Origin: Paenibacillus albidus
GTDB lineage: Bacteria > Bacillota > Bacilli > Paenibacillales > Paenibacillaceae
Direction: 5' to 3'
DNA: 64,000 bases
Assembly: GCF_014644435.1 (NCBI RefSeq)
Contig: NZ_BMKR01000007.1
Coordinates: 62,001-126,000, forward strand
Shown here: one piece after another, positions 9,406-18,033 of the stretch
How positions within the stretch are numbered: the stretch's first letter is position 1
Layout of the letters: each line of letters starts with the position of its first letter
Notes under the pieces: model-generated
Databases searched by the model: none
Told to the model about the DNA's origin: nothing
The model's input: the letters and a program-made list of their open reading frames with translations, nothing else
Translations under genes and position numbers: made by a program

Positions 9406-10374
9406 CTAATACGCCCTGCCTGTGACAAAAAAAGCGATGTCCCGCAAATTGCGCTTCGTCCGGTTATTGGGAAGCTGATCCAGTGCAGCCAGCGCTTTGT
9501 TAATATAGCGGGTAGCCAATTCTTCGGAACGGGCGACCCCCTCCCCCGACAGAATCAGGTCGATGGCCCGGCCTACAGTGCGTTCGCCTGCACGGATAAA
9601 GCTTAGCTCCTCAAGCAGCGAGGAACGCAGCCTGTGATCTTCAAGGCTGTAAATTACAGGCAGCGTGATATTGCCCTGCCGCATATCGCTGCCCGGCGGT
9701 TTGCCGATCTGTTTCTCCGTCCCGGAAAGATCGAGCAGATCATCACGGATCTGAAACGCCATGCCAACGTTATACCCGTAATTATAGAGCAGCCGTGCCA
9801 CACGGGGCTCCGCTTCGGCAGCGAGCGCGCCAAGTTCGCAGCTGACGGCTATCAGCAGTGCCGTTTTGCGGCGGATCCGCCGCAGGTAGTGACGGACACT
9901 TTGCTCGCTGTTGAAAAAATCACGAATCTGCTCCATCTCTCCGATGGACATTTCCACCATGGCTTTGGACAAAATCTGGTGTATCCGCGGATTTTTCAGC
10001 TCGGTAGTCATCACCAGCGCTTTTGCATAGATGTAGTCACCTGTATACATGGCGATTTTGTCGCCCCACTTCGCCTTCACGGTCGGTTCCCCGCGCCGGA
10101 GCTCTGCATCGTCGATGACGTCGTCATGTACAAGTGAAGCACTGTGGATCAGCTCCAGGGGCACGGCAACACGTTTGAGCTTCTCCAAATCGTAGGTTCC
10201 GAATTTGCCGCCCATCAGCACAAACACCGGGCGCAGCCTCTTTCCGCCTGCCTTCAGCAGGTGCATGGAAGTTTCCGTCAACAGCTCATCATCACCCTGG
10301 ACGCTGCGGTACAGCTCTTTTTCGATCTGGTCCATATCTTTATTCAACAATCCGAACATTTGCAGTCGTTTCAT
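9406..10374 (-). CDS. hepT: heptaprenyl diphosphate synthase component II
   Basis: Catalytic subunit making the C35 side chain of menaquinone-7, working with HepS. The 322-aa trans-prenyltransferase has the first Asp-rich motif in LVHDDVIDDAELRRG and the second in FQIRDDLLD. The start was chosen at ATG 10374 (MKRLQMFGLLN), which overlaps the mqnA stop; the longer frame starts inside mqnA. It is the last gene of the hepS-menG-ubiA-ubiX-mqnA-hepT operon. Confidence 0.95.
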   Translation of the reverse strand: MKRLQMFGLLNKDMDQIEKELYRSVQGDDELLTETSMHLLKAGGKRLRPVFVLMGGKFGTYDLEKLKRVAVPLELIHSASLVHDDVIDDAELRRGEPTVKAKWGDKIAMYTGDYIYAKALVMTTELKNPRIHQILSKAMVEMSIGEMEQIRDFFNSEQSVRHYLRRIRRKTALLIAVSCELGALAAEAEPRVARLLYNYGYNVGMAFQIRDDLLDLSGTEKQIGKPPGSDMRQGNITLPVIYSLEDHRLRSSLLEELSFIRAGERTVGRAIDLILSGEGVARSEELATRYINKALAALDQLPNNRTKRNLRDIAFFVTGRAY

Positions 10375-11231
10375 TCTTTCACCCGTGTCAGCAGATTGTT
10401 GCTCCAAAGCTCCATCTTCACTTCCTGCGGCAGCAGGCCCATCTCATAGGCATAGCGGAAATAGAGGTTCAGACCTTCCTGCTGCCTTTCTTCAAAATCA
10501 TAACATAAATTGCGGAAGTACTCTTGCCAGTAGGCCTCCGTCCCTCCGATGGCGGAGCGAGCGGCAGCGATAATCGGAGTCAGAGAACGCAGGCCGCGGG
10601 CTTTGCTCTCGGCAAAAGCCTCAGCGATCTCAGTAATGGCTTCCGGCTTCACGCGCGCCGCTTCCCTATTCACCGCCCAGACCGCAAAGGTCATGCCAAG
10701 GCCGGTCCATTCCTTCCACATCGCGCCGAGATCCGTTACTATGTAGCCTTGATTCTGCCAAGAGGCTCTGATCGCACTGTCACCGATCAGCAGACAGGCA
10801 TCCGCCTGCTCCATCATAGCATCCAGATCGGGGTCGGCACTAATATACTCGGGTTTGCCTTGCATTGCCTTCTCCATCAGAATCTTTAACAGATTCACTG
10901 AAGTGGCGGAAGTATTTGTAACCGCAATAGTTCCATTAGCGATTCGCTCAAGCGGTGCCTTCGAGAACAGCAAAATGGATTTCACGGCCCCAGCCGCACT
11001 GACAGACAGATTTGGCAACAGCAGCAGCCGTTCGCTGGCCAGGGCATATGCGAAGGATGACAAGGCACCTACATGAATGCTGCCATCGCTCATCCCCCGG
11101 TTAAGAACGGCCGGCACCTCGCTCACCATCACTGCGGGAACCTTCAGGGAAGAGGGATGAAAATTGTGAAATACCGGCCAGGAGTTGGTATAGCTGATTT
11201 TACCGATAATGGTAGGTCCGTCGGAATACAT
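10371..11231 (-). CDS. mqnA: chorismate dehydratase, futalosine menaquinone pathway
   Basis: Dehydrates chorismate to 3-(enolpyruvyl)benzoate, the first step of the futalosine route to menaquinone. The 286-aa protein resembles the MqnA/MqnD periplasmic-binding-protein-like fold: GKISYTNSWPVF, SEVPAVLNRGM, GALSSFAYA, and LLIGDSAIRA. ATG 11231 has GGGGGAG spanning the ubiX stop. It implies this organism does not use the o-succinylbenzoate (MenFDHCEB) route of B. subtilis. MqnB, MqnC, MqnD and MqnE are not in the window. Confidence 0.9.
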   Translation of the reverse strand: MYSDGPTIIGKISYTNSWPVFHNFHPSSLKVPAVMVSEVPAVLNRGMSDGSIHVGALSSFAYALASERLLLLPNLSVSAAGAVKSILLFSKAPLERIANGTIAVTNTSATSVNLLKILMEKAMQGKPEYISADPDLDAMMEQADACLLIGDSAIRASWQNQGYIVTDLGAMWKEWTGLGMTFAVWAVNREAARVKPEAITEIAEAFAESKARGLRSLTPIIAAARSAIGGTEAYWQEYFRNLCYDFEERQQEGLNLYFRYAYEMGLLPQEVKMELWSNNLLTRVKE

Positions 11232-11233
11232 CC

Positions 11234-11836
11234 CTACTCCCCCCATCTGCGAAATAAAGTATGTTCTATATTCAGACTGTCCAGCACCTTGCCAACCAGA
11301 AAGCCGACAAGATCATCTATGCTTTGCGGTCCAAAGTAAAAAGCCGGCATCGCCGGGATCATCCGGACACCGAGGCGGGACAACTTCAGCATGTTCTCCA
11401 GATGGATCGCATGCAGTGGTGTCTCACGGGGCACCAGCACCAGGGGACGGCCCTCCTTCAGCATCACATCGGCAGCACGGGTCATCAGGTTATCGGAGGC
11501 TCCGCTAGCGACAGCGGACAATGTACCCATGGAGCACGGCATAATAATCATCCCCTCCACCCGAAAAGAGCCGCTGGCGATCGAAGCGCCGATATCCGCA
11601 ATAGGGTGATAATGCAGAGAACCGGGATAGTCTTTGAACTTCGCGTTCAAAAACTCTTCCCGGTCAGAGACCCCATAACCCAATTCTTCTTTAAAAACGC
11701 GCCAGCCGGCATGACTCACCACCAAATGTACCGTATATTCAAGGGACAAGAGGGTTTCGACCAGGCGGATTCCGTAAATGGCCCCGCTGGCTCCCGTAAT
11801 TCCTACTACCATGTGTTTGGGTCTGGGATTGGTCAT
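11234..11836 (-). CDS. ubiX: UbiX-family flavin prenyltransferase
   Basis: Makes prenylated FMN, the cofactor for a UbiD-type decarboxylase. The 200-aa flavodoxin-like protein starts MVVGITGASGAIYGIRLVE and contains IIMPCSMGTLSAVASGASDNLMTRAADV and LVPRETPLHAIHLENM segments. Lying directly upstream of mqnA and downstream of a UbiA-like gene, it probably serves the late decarboxylation of the futalosine pathway. The UbiD partner is not in the window. ATGA overlap with the upstream gene. Confidence 0.92.
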   Translation of the reverse strand: MTNPRPKHMVVGITGASGAIYGIRLVETLLSLEYTVHLVVSHAGWRVFKEELGYGVSDREEFLNAKFKDYPGSLHYHPIADIGASIASGSFRVEGMIIMPCSMGTLSAVASGASDNLMTRAADVMLKEGRPLVLVPRETPLHAIHLENMLKLSRLGVRMIPAMPAFYFGPQSIDDLVGFLVGKVLDSLNIEHTLFRRWGE

Positions 11837-12708
11837 TTGTGAAACTGCACCACCAGGTCAATCAGAGTAAAAGAGAATACCACAATGCTCAGTACACCAT
11901 TCATAGTGAAAAAAGCGGTTTGTAAACGGCTGAGGTCATTGGGGGAGACAATATAATGCTCGTAAAAAAGAATAATATAAGCTATGAGCATACCGGCCAC
12001 ATACCACCAGCTGAGATCTGTAATGAACAGCAGCGATACGAACCCTGCCCCCGTCAGAACATGGAACACACGGGCAATCGCCAGGGAACGGGCCACCCCG
12101 AAACGGACCGGAATCGAATACAAACCTTCCTTTTTGTCAAACTCAACATCCTGACAGGAATAGATAATATCAAACCCGGCGGTCCAAAATACGATCGTGA
12201 AGTAAAAGACCATGGAGGTCCAGTCCACACTGCCGGTTACTGCCACCCAGCCGCCCAAAGGGGCGAGTGCGATGGTAAGCCCGAGAATGATATGGCAGGC
12301 CCAGGTAAACCGCTTTGTAAAAGAATAAAGAACAAGCAAAAAGACTGCGATCGGCAGCAGCTTGACGGATAACGGATTCAGCTTGATAGCTGCCCAAAAG
12401 AGCAGGAAAAAGGAAACCGCAATAAATATAATGACCTCTCCGACTTTGAGCAGCCCTGCGGGGATAGCTCTTCCGGCGGTCCGTGGATTCTTCGCATCGC
12501 TGATCCGGTCAATTAGCCGGTTGAGTCCCATCGCCGCACTACGGGCGCCGAACATCGCCATTACAATCCAGCCAATCTGCCCCCAGGAGGGCAATGAGCC
12601 GAACATCACGACGGAACCGAGCAGCGCACCCATGAAAGCGAACGGTAAAGCAAATACCGTGTGTTCAAATTTAATCATTTGCAGAAAAATACCAATTTTC
12701 TTAAACAT
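11833..12708 (-). CDS. mqnP: UbiA-family prenyltransferase (MqnP-like)
   Basis: Membrane prenyltransferase predicted to attach the heptaprenyl chain to the futalosine-pathway aromatic intermediate. The 291-aa protein is strongly hydrophobic with about 8 membrane segments and the UbiA signature NRLIDRISDAKNPRT (first Asp-rich) plus DIIYSCQDVEFDKKEGLYSIP (second). ATG 12708 follows GGAGAACTCGG. Named MqnP by operon context; a 4-hydroxybenzoate or other aromatic acceptor cannot be excluded from sequence alone. Confidence 0.85.
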   Translation of the reverse strand: MFKKIGIFLQMIKFEHTVFALPFAFMGALLGSVVMFGSLPSWGQIGWIVMAMFGARSAAMGLNRLIDRISDAKNPRTAGRAIPAGLLKVGEVIIFIAVSFFLLFWAAIKLNPLSVKLLPIAVFLLVLYSFTKRFTWACHIILGLTIALAPLGGWVAVTGSVDWTSMVFYFTIVFWTAGFDIIYSCQDVEFDKKEGLYSIPVRFGVARSLAIARVFHVLTGAGFVSLLFITDLSWWYVAGMLIAYIILFYEHYIVSPNDLSRLQTAFFTMNGVLSIVVFSFTLIDLVVQFHK

Positions 12709-13456
12709 CCGAGTTCTCCTTGAGCCCAATATGTAATGCTGCGATGCCTCCGGTCAAGGGGAACGATTCCACTCTCTGCAGTCCGGTTTCACGAAAGATA
12801 GCTGCCAGCTGTTCCCGGTCAGGGAATAAAGCCAGGGATTCAGGCAGCCATTTATACTGCTCATACCTCTTGGCGAATAATTTTCCCAGCAAGGGAAGCA
12901 CACGCTGAAAGTAGAAATAATAAATCCCTTTAAAGGGCTGCTTCATCGGCTTGGAAAGCTCCAGACAGACTACCATCCCGCCAGGCTTGACGACTCTCTT
13001 CATCTCGTGCAATACCTGAACCGGATCAGGCACATTGCGCAGTCCGAAGCCGATCGTGGCATAGTCGAAGGAATTGTCGCCGAAAGGCAGTTCCATGGCG
13101 TTGCCCTGCACGAGTGAGATCCGGTCCTGAAGGTTGCGGTCCTGCACCTTGCGCCGCCCTACCTCTAACATGCCTGCACTGAAATCAAGCCCCATGACGG
13201 TGCCTGTTTTGCTTGCCTCCGCCAAGGCAATACTCCAGTCGCAGGTCCCGCAGCACAAATCCACAGCGGAATCGCCCAACTTCATCTCCATCTTCTTCAT
13301 CGTGAATTTGCGCCAGGCCTTATGACGGCGGAAGCTGAGAATGTCATTCATCAGATCATATTTGCCGGCGATGCTTTCGAATACAGAATGCACAAACTGC
13401 TCTTTCGGTTTCGTGCTGTTATCGCCCACAGCAGCGGGCGTTTTGTCCATCGTCAT
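12701..13456 (-). CDS. menG: demethylmenaquinone methyltransferase
   Basis: SAM-dependent C-methylation of demethylmenaquinone, the last step of menaquinone synthesis (UbiE/MenG, named menH in older Bacillus maps). The 251-aa protein shows VHSVFESIAGKYDLMNDILSF, the SAM motif VDLCCGTCDW, GLDFSAGMLEVGRRK and FGLRNVPDP. GGGGTAACCAA precedes ATG. It overlaps the prenyltransferase gene by 8 bp. Confidence 0.95.
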   Translation of the reverse strand: MTMDKTPAAVGDNSTKPKEQFVHSVFESIAGKYDLMNDILSFRRHKAWRKFTMKKMEMKLGDSAVDLCCGTCDWSIALAEASKTGTVMGLDFSAGMLEVGRRKVQDRNLQDRISLVQGNAMELPFGDNSFDYATIGFGLRNVPDPVQVLHEMKRVVKPGGMVVCLELSKPMKQPFKGIYYFYFQRVLPLLGKLFAKRYEQYKWLPESLALFPDREQLAAIFRETGLQRVESFPLTGGIAALHIGLKENSDV

Positions 13457-13460
13457 TTGG

Positions 13461-14330
13461 TTACCCCTCCACGGCTGCTTGTCCGGAAATTTTCATCTGC
13501 AGAAGGAAGCGGTCCAGTAAAGCTCCCAGCTCTCGAATCAGATTCTCGTCTTTCAAGCCCTGCAGCAGTCCCTGAATGGACTGGACGGAATGATGCAGCT
13601 TGTCCGTCAGCAGGGAATCGCACTTATACTTCATCTTCAGTTTCTTCCAATCCTTAGGATCAATATTCTTGTCGCGCAGCAGAGCAAGCTCATCCTCTGT
13701 TGCTGCCTCAAGCATTTTCCAGTAACAATAACCCTGTTGAGCGCTTGCAGGATCATTGCTGCGGGCAAGCTCCAGGATCACAGTCTCACACTGGCTGAAC
13801 TCGGCAAGCAGCTTCTCCCAGACTTCAGCGAGCGATTCCTCAATCATCGGAGTAAAAGAAAGGAACAGCCGCATATTCAGCTGTACCGTGTGCCGCAAGT
13901 ATTGTTCAGCGGAGAGAACCATAGCCTTCATCTTGGTATAAAGACCGGCCTTCATCACATTGAAATCGGCAATGGCCGTACTTAGGACTCCAACCATTTC
14001 AATCTGTTCGCGTTTGGCCAGCAGCTGATAGAACCAGCTGCTGAAATAATCCCCGGCCAGTACCTTCAGCTGGCGGGAGCGCATAGGATCGCCCCCCGGT
14101 TCGCCGCCGGACCGGTCAATGGCTTCGTGCGTGTCGAGCCCAAGCTGCACAAGGGCTGTTACCAGAGTGTACAGCTCTCCATTGCGCACTGCGGCCGCAG
14201 AGCCGTGATTCAGAAAAATATATAACAAATGACCCCGGCCATCAGAAAACGGCGGCAATTCCGTGTGCCGCTGAATCATGTCGTAGTCGGTGTAGGGTTT
14301 AGCCAGTTGCGGTATGCGGTACGGTTTCAT
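13461..14330 (-). CDS. hepS: heptaprenyl diphosphate synthase component I
   Basis: Non-catalytic regulatory subunit of heptaprenyl diphosphate synthase, needed with HepT for C35 product. About 289 aa, with weak overall conservation but recognisable GHLLYIFLNHGSAAAVRNGELYTLVTALVQL and GDYFSSWFYQLLAKREQIEMV segments. ATG 14330 follows GGAGGCTGAA. It is the first gene of the menaquinone operon; the position beside menG and mtrB matches Bacillus synteny. Confidence 0.88.
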   Translation of the reverse strand: MKPYRIPQLAKPYTDYDMIQRHTELPPFSDGRGHLLYIFLNHGSAAAVRNGELYTLVTALVQLGLDTHEAIDRSGGEPGGDPMRSRQLKVLAGDYFSSWFYQLLAKREQIEMVGVLSTAIADFNVMKAGLYTKMKAMVLSAEQYLRHTVQLNMRLFLSFTPMIEESLAEVWEKLLAEFSQCETVILELARSNDPASAQQGYCYWKMLEAATEDELALLRDKNIDPKDWKKLKMKYKCDSLLTDKLHHSVQSIQGLLQGLKDENLIRELGALLDRFLLQMKISGQAAVEG

Positions 14331-14385
14331 TTCAGCCTCCGAAGCCATTGACATCATGACAATTTCTTTGTTCACAATCTTGTCT

Positions 14386-14391
14386 ATTATA
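14386..14391 (-). promoter_or_regulatory. extended -10 promoter of the hepS-hepT operon
   Basis: Minus strand TGTGATATAAT has a perfect TATAAT with an upstream TG, about 55 bp before the hepS ATG. No convincing -35 is seen, which is usual for extended -10 promoters. Confidence 0.6.
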
Positions 14392-14444
14392 TCACATGTT
14401 TTTTGGTCACGCACGATAGCGCATTCTAGTTTCTTTTACCCAGT

Positions 14445-14993
14445 TCAGGGAGAAATGAACTGATTGATCCACAGCTCGCTTTCGCTAATCCGGAAGCGGG
14501 TCTTCAGCCGTTCGGGCAAACGGACATTTCCGGCAGCAGCAAGCTCTTCCTGCAGGGCTCGGGTCCATTCTCTGCGCCGGATATCCGCAGCCAGCAGCAG
14601 CCGGCGTGTACCCAGCCATTTGTCGTCGGCAACAAGGCGCAGCAAAAGCTGATTGACGTTGTCCGTCTCTTCAAAGGCAAAGGAAATGGCCCCGGCCATA
14701 TTTCGGTACAGTTCAGCCGGCTCATGGTCATTGCCGGTGACCTTAAGATCCAGCGACAGCACACCGTTCTTCCAGCCCGCACTTCCTATCGCTAAAGTAA
14801 AGGGATATGCCCCCAGCGCATCCACCAGGTTGTCGTCTTCAAGCACCGTGTAGCTGCCGTCCGTAAAAACCTCTACCGTCCCGTACTGCTGCCGCACGGC
14901 GGCATCCAGATCGGCCAGCTTCGGCAGGACTGCTGCCGAGGCAGCAGCCATAAGCGCCGCAGCTCCGATCCACCAAGCCCGGTTCATCGACAC
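14445..14993 (-). CDS. hypothetical secreted or membrane-anchored protein
   Basis: Not recognised. The 182-aa protein begins with a short basic stretch and a hydrophobic segment (WWIGAAALMAAASAAVLP), then a soluble domain with FTDGSYTVLEDDN, ISFAFEETDNVNQLLLRLV and LWINQFISP. A signal anchor with an extracytoplasmic domain is the simplest reading. It lies between mtrB and hepS, where Bacillus has no gene. ATG 14993 is preceded by GGGGGTG. Confidence 0.75.
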   Translation of the reverse strand: MSMNRAWWIGAAALMAAASAAVLPKLADLDAAVRQQYGTVEVFTDGSYTVLEDDNLVDALGAYPFTLAIGSAGWKNGVLSLDLKVTGNDHEPAELYRNMAGAISFAFEETDNVNQLLLRLVADDKWLGTRRLLLAADIRRREWTRALQEELAAAGNVRLPERLKTRFRISESELWINQFISP

Positions 14994-15088
14994 ACCCCCT
15001 TACTCATCGTTTCCGCTCTTTACCCATTTATACCAACCGTTTGGAAGACAAGTCCCTGCTGGAGTCAAGCCCATAGAACATTATATTT

Positions 15089-15113
15089 TAAAAAAAGCAG
15101 GCTATGCCTGCTT
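15089..15113 (-). terminator. terminator after mtrB
   Basis: Minus strand AAGCAGGC-ATA-GCCTGCTT followed by a T run, directly overlapping the end of mtrB. Confidence 0.88.
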
Positions 15114-15114
15114 T

Positions 15115-15363
15115 TCAGCTGTCGCTCTCCAGTTGCCCGTGCTTACTCCATATCTCAGCCTTGCCGCGGATCTTTATCGCGGAGGTATGATCGGTAAATT
15201 GGGCAAAAAGCACCTCGCCTTTATCCAGCTTCTCCATATGATGAAACCGTGTATCATGACCCCGGGTAAGCCCTATGACCTGTACACCATTCTCCTTGGC
15301 CTTAACCACAATATAGTCGCTGTCCACCGGAAGCGGATTTCCGCCATTCTTATTCTCCGTCAT
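15115..15363 (-). CDS. mtrB: trp RNA-binding attenuation protein (TRAP)
   Basis: Tryptophan-activated RNA-binding protein that forms an 11-mer ring and wraps NAG-repeat RNA. The 82-aa sequence contains the family core [35 protein letters not shown] and [15 protein letters not shown], with the Lys/Lys/Arg RNA-contact pattern (KLDKGE and KIRGK). The true ATG at 15363 follows GGAGGATCAGAG. Its target is the trp leader at 5.1 kb. Unlike Bacillus, no folE (mtrA) lies between hbs and mtrB. Confidence 0.95.
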   Translation of the reverse strand: MTENKNGGNPLPVDSDYIVVKAKENGVQVIGLTRGHDTRFHHMEKLDKGEVLFAQFTDHTSAIKIRGKAEIWSKHGQLESDS

Positions 15364-15411
15364 CTCTGATCCTCCTCTGAACATATTGAAACATGCCCTG
15401 CATGCTGCCTC

Positions 15412-15442
15412 AAAAACAAATGCCGCCTCTAGAGGGCGGCAT
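15412..15442 (-). terminator. terminator after hbs
   Basis: Minus strand ATGCCGCC-CTCTAGA-GGCGGCAT followed by TTGTTTTTG, between hbs and mtrB. It suggests that mtrB is reached only by partial readthrough or has its own promoter. Confidence 0.85.
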
Positions 15443-15485
15443 AGTTGTTTCAAACAAAGACTATGGGAACGATATGTAGAAATCT

Positions 15486-15758
15486 TTATTTGATTCCGTC
15501 TTTAAGCGCTTTACCTGGTTTAAAAGCAGGTACCTTGCTTGAAGGAATTTCGATTTCTTCACCGGTTTGCGGGTTGCGGCCTTTGCGTGCGGAACGTTCG
15601 CGCACTTCAAAGTTTCCGAAGCCAACCAGTTGCACTTTGTCACCGCTTTGCAGAGCTCCCGTGATCGCTTCGAAAACGGCATCTACCGCTTTAGTAGCAT
15701 CTTTCTTGGGAAGTTCAGTAGCTTCTGTAACTACATTGATCAAATCTGATTTATTCAT
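15486..15758 (-). CDS. hbs: DNA-binding protein HU
   Basis: Histone-like nucleoid protein, a homodimer that bends DNA. The 90-aa protein starts [20 protein letters not shown] and carries the DNA-arm region [31 protein letters not shown] precedes the ATG. Its place upstream of mtrB and downstream of spoIVA matches Bacillus. Confidence 0.98.
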   Translation of the reverse strand: MNKSDLINVVTEATELPKKDATKAVDAVFEAITGALQSGDKVQLVGFGNFEVRERSARKGRNPQTGEEIEIPSSKVPAFKPGKALKDGIK

Positions 15759-15884
15759 GTATTCTCACCTCCCTGGGCAAATTTCCGGTATCATTCACTC
15801 TTTCCGTTTAAACGTAAAATATACGTGATAATCCCGTTTATTACTAGACAATGGCGCCCATACACCCTGAAGCGCAACAAACTT

Positions 15885-15913
15885 ATAGTAATACAGCCCA
15901 TCCATAATTTCAA
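15885..15913 (-). promoter_or_regulatory. candidate hbs promoter
   Basis: Minus strand TTGAAA (15913-15908), 17 nt, TACTAT (15890-15885), about 125 bp before the hbs ATG. The 350-bp spoIVA-hbs spacer otherwise shows only the spoIVA terminator. Confidence 0.5.
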
Positions 15914-16058
15914 GGCGTTACTTAAAAAAGGAGCAGAAAGTATTATTCTTCCTTGCAGATTCGACTAATTTGATGGACCTATAACAACGGTTATTCTTTA
16001 AAACATGCAGATATCATGCAAGATTCATAAAGATCCCGCCCCTTTTTTGAAACAGCAC

Positions 16059-16084
16059 AAAGAGCGGGATTCCTCCCGCTCTTT
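16059..16084 (-). terminator. hairpin after spoIVA
   Basis: Perfect 10-bp stem AAAGAGCGGG / CCCGCTCTTT with a 6-nt loop, about 25 bp after the spoIVA stop. The following T tract is poor, so termination may be weak. Confidence 0.65.
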
Positions 16085-16107
16085 GGTAATAATAGAAGCC
16101 AATCCCG

Positions 16108-17586
16108 TTAAAGAATGATGGCAATCAGTCCGCCCGAGCCCTCGTTGATGATCCGGCCCAGCGTCTCTTGCAGCTTGTAGCGTGCATTATCCGGCATCAT
16201 GGCGATTTTGCCCTGAATGCCTTCCCGCACAATAGAGTGCAGTGAACGTCCAAAGATATCCGATTCCCAAATCTTGATCGGGTCTTTCTCAAAATCCTGC
16301 ATCAAGTAACGGACCAGCTCTTCACTTTGCTTTTCCGTTCCAATAATCGGCGAGAATTCGGACTCGACATCCACCCGTATCATATGGATCGACGGTGCGG
16401 TCGCCTTCAGACGGACCCCGAAGCGGGAGCCCTGCCGGATCAGCTCCGGTTCATCGAGCGCCATTTCGGCAAGGGACGGTGCCGCAATGCCATAACCGGT
16501 AGTCTTGACCATTTCAAGCGCTTCCGAGAAGCGGTCATATTCCCGTTTGGCATGGGAGAATTCCTGCATCAGCTGCAGCAGGTGGTCCTTGCCGCGGATC
16601 TCAACACCCACGACCTCCATAAGCACCTGATCATACAGTTCTTCCGGGGCATACAGATCAATTTCTGCAACACCCTGGCCCATATTCATTCCGCTGAGAC
16701 CGGCCCTGTCGATGAAATCATATTCCGTAAACTGGGCTACCAGCCGATCCACATCGCGCAGACGGCGGATATCTTTTACAGTGTCCCGGACAGAATTCTC
16801 ATAGCTGCTGCGCAGCCAATGATTTTCGCCTAGCACCATTACCCAGCTTGGCAGGTTCACGTTGACTTCATGAACCGGGAATTCATACAACACTTCACGC
16901 AGCACACCGGTAACATCGTCTTCAGTCATATTCGCCGCACTGAGTGTCATGACGGGAATATCGTATTTAAGGGCAAGCTCGCTGCGCAGCTGCTGCACCT
17001 CTTCACTGCGCGGCCGGGTCGAGTTGATTACCAGCACAAACGGCTTGCCAACTTCCTTCAGCTCCGCAATGACGCGTTCCTCAGAATCCACATAAGAACT
17101 GCGCGGGATTTCGGCTATCGTACCGTCTGTAGTCACTACAACACCCAATGTGGAATGTTCCTGAATGACTTTGCGTGTACCAATCTCCGCCGCCTCTTGA
17201 AACGGAATCGGATCTTCAAACCACGGCGTAGAGATCATACGCGGACCATTTTCATCCTCATACCCTTTGGCGCCTTCCACTGCATACCCGACACAGTCCA
17301 CCAGCCGGACGTTGACCTCAAGCCCTTCCGCAACCTTGATCTGAACGGCATTGTTAGGGACGAACTTCGGCTCTGTTGTCATAATCGTTTTGCCGGCTGC
17401 ACTTTGCGGAAGCTCATCTACAGCCCTTACACGGTCGGACTCGCTCGTAATATTGGGCAATACGATTGTTTCCATGAAGCGCTTGATAAATGTCGATTTT
17501 CCCGTGCGAACCGCGCCGACGACGCCAAGATAAATGTCTCCGCCGGTACGCTCGGCAATGTCCTTGAAAATATCCACTTTTTCCAA
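16108..17586 (-). CDS. spoIVA: stage IV sporulation protein A, spore coat ATPase
   Basis: Basement-layer ATPase of the spore coat that polymerises on the forespore surface. Starting at TTG 17586 gives 492 aa, the length of B. subtilis SpoIVA, with MEKVDIFKDIAERTGGDIYL, Walker A GAVRTGKSTF, and the nucleotide-binding segment RLVDCVGYAVEGAKG. The SD AGGAGGGG lies 7 nt before TTG; the ATG-started longer frame contains the SD in its own codons and is rejected. The C-terminal end GSGGLIAIIL resembles the membrane-targeting tail. Confidence 0.97.
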   Translation of the reverse strand: MEKVDIFKDIAERTGGDIYLGVVGAVRTGKSTFIKRFMETIVLPNITSESDRVRAVDELPQSAAGKTIMTTEPKFVPNNAVQIKVAEGLEVNVRLVDCVGYAVEGAKGYEDENGPRMISTPWFEDPIPFQEAAEIGTRKVIQEHSTLGVVVTTDGTIAEIPRSSYVDSEERVIAELKEVGKPFVLVINSTRPRSEEVQQLRSELALKYDIPVMTLSAANMTEDDVTGVLREVLYEFPVHEVNVNLPSWVMVLGENHWLRSSYENSVRDTVKDIRRLRDVDRLVAQFTEYDFIDRAGLSGMNMGQGVAEIDLYAPEELYDQVLMEVVGVEIRGKDHLLQLMQEFSHAKREYDRFSEALEMVKTTGYGIAAPSLAEMALDEPELIRQGSRFGVRLKATAPSIHMIRVDVESEFSPIIGTEKQSEELVRYLMQDFEKDPIKIWESDIFGRSLHSIVREGIQGKIAMMPDNARYKLQETLGRIINEGSGGLIAIIL

Positions 17587-17787
17587 AAGAGATCCCCTCC
17601 TCATATTACTCCGAAGAAAAAATGCCTGAAGAGCATCGACTTCGCGTTCCGCCGGTAATCATGACCTTTTCAGGACACTAACCGGACCTATCGTATGCCC
17701 GCTGGGAAGCTTAGCGCTTTATGGCCGCAAAATCCTTCCATCCCGCACTAAACTCCGAATGCTCGGACATGCATTTGGACTAGTATC

Positions 17788-17815
17788 ATCATATGTATCC
17801 GGGACGAATTTATGA
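17788..17815 (-). promoter_or_regulatory. candidate sigma-E promoter for spoIVA
   Basis: Minus strand TCATAAA (17815-17809), 13 nt, CATATGAT (17795-17788), resembling the mother-cell sigma-E consensus. It would give a leader of about 195 nt. spoIVA is a sigma-E gene in Bacillus; the assignment here rests on motif similarity. Confidence 0.5.
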
Positions 17816-17956
17816 CCTGAAATCACGCAAATTGAACGGTTATTTCAAAATATCAAAGTTGCGCGGCACCAGTCTCCCCGGGTACCCGGAAGCCTTCTCA
17901 TCCATCATATGTCCGCAAGGATCATAGTAGAACGGTCCGGTGATTCAGAGCTGAAG

Positions 17957-17985
17957 TTGCAATACAGGAACACTTGTTCTATAAT
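17957..17985 (+). promoter_or_regulatory. promoter of the RidA-family gene
   Basis: TTGCAA (17957-17962), 17 nt, TATAAT (17980-17985), about 50 bp before the ATG at 18034. Confidence 0.8.
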
Positions 17986-18033
17986 GGGGTTACGGTGAGT
18001 TTTTAACCCAGGAGTTTTGAAGGAGAAGAACAG

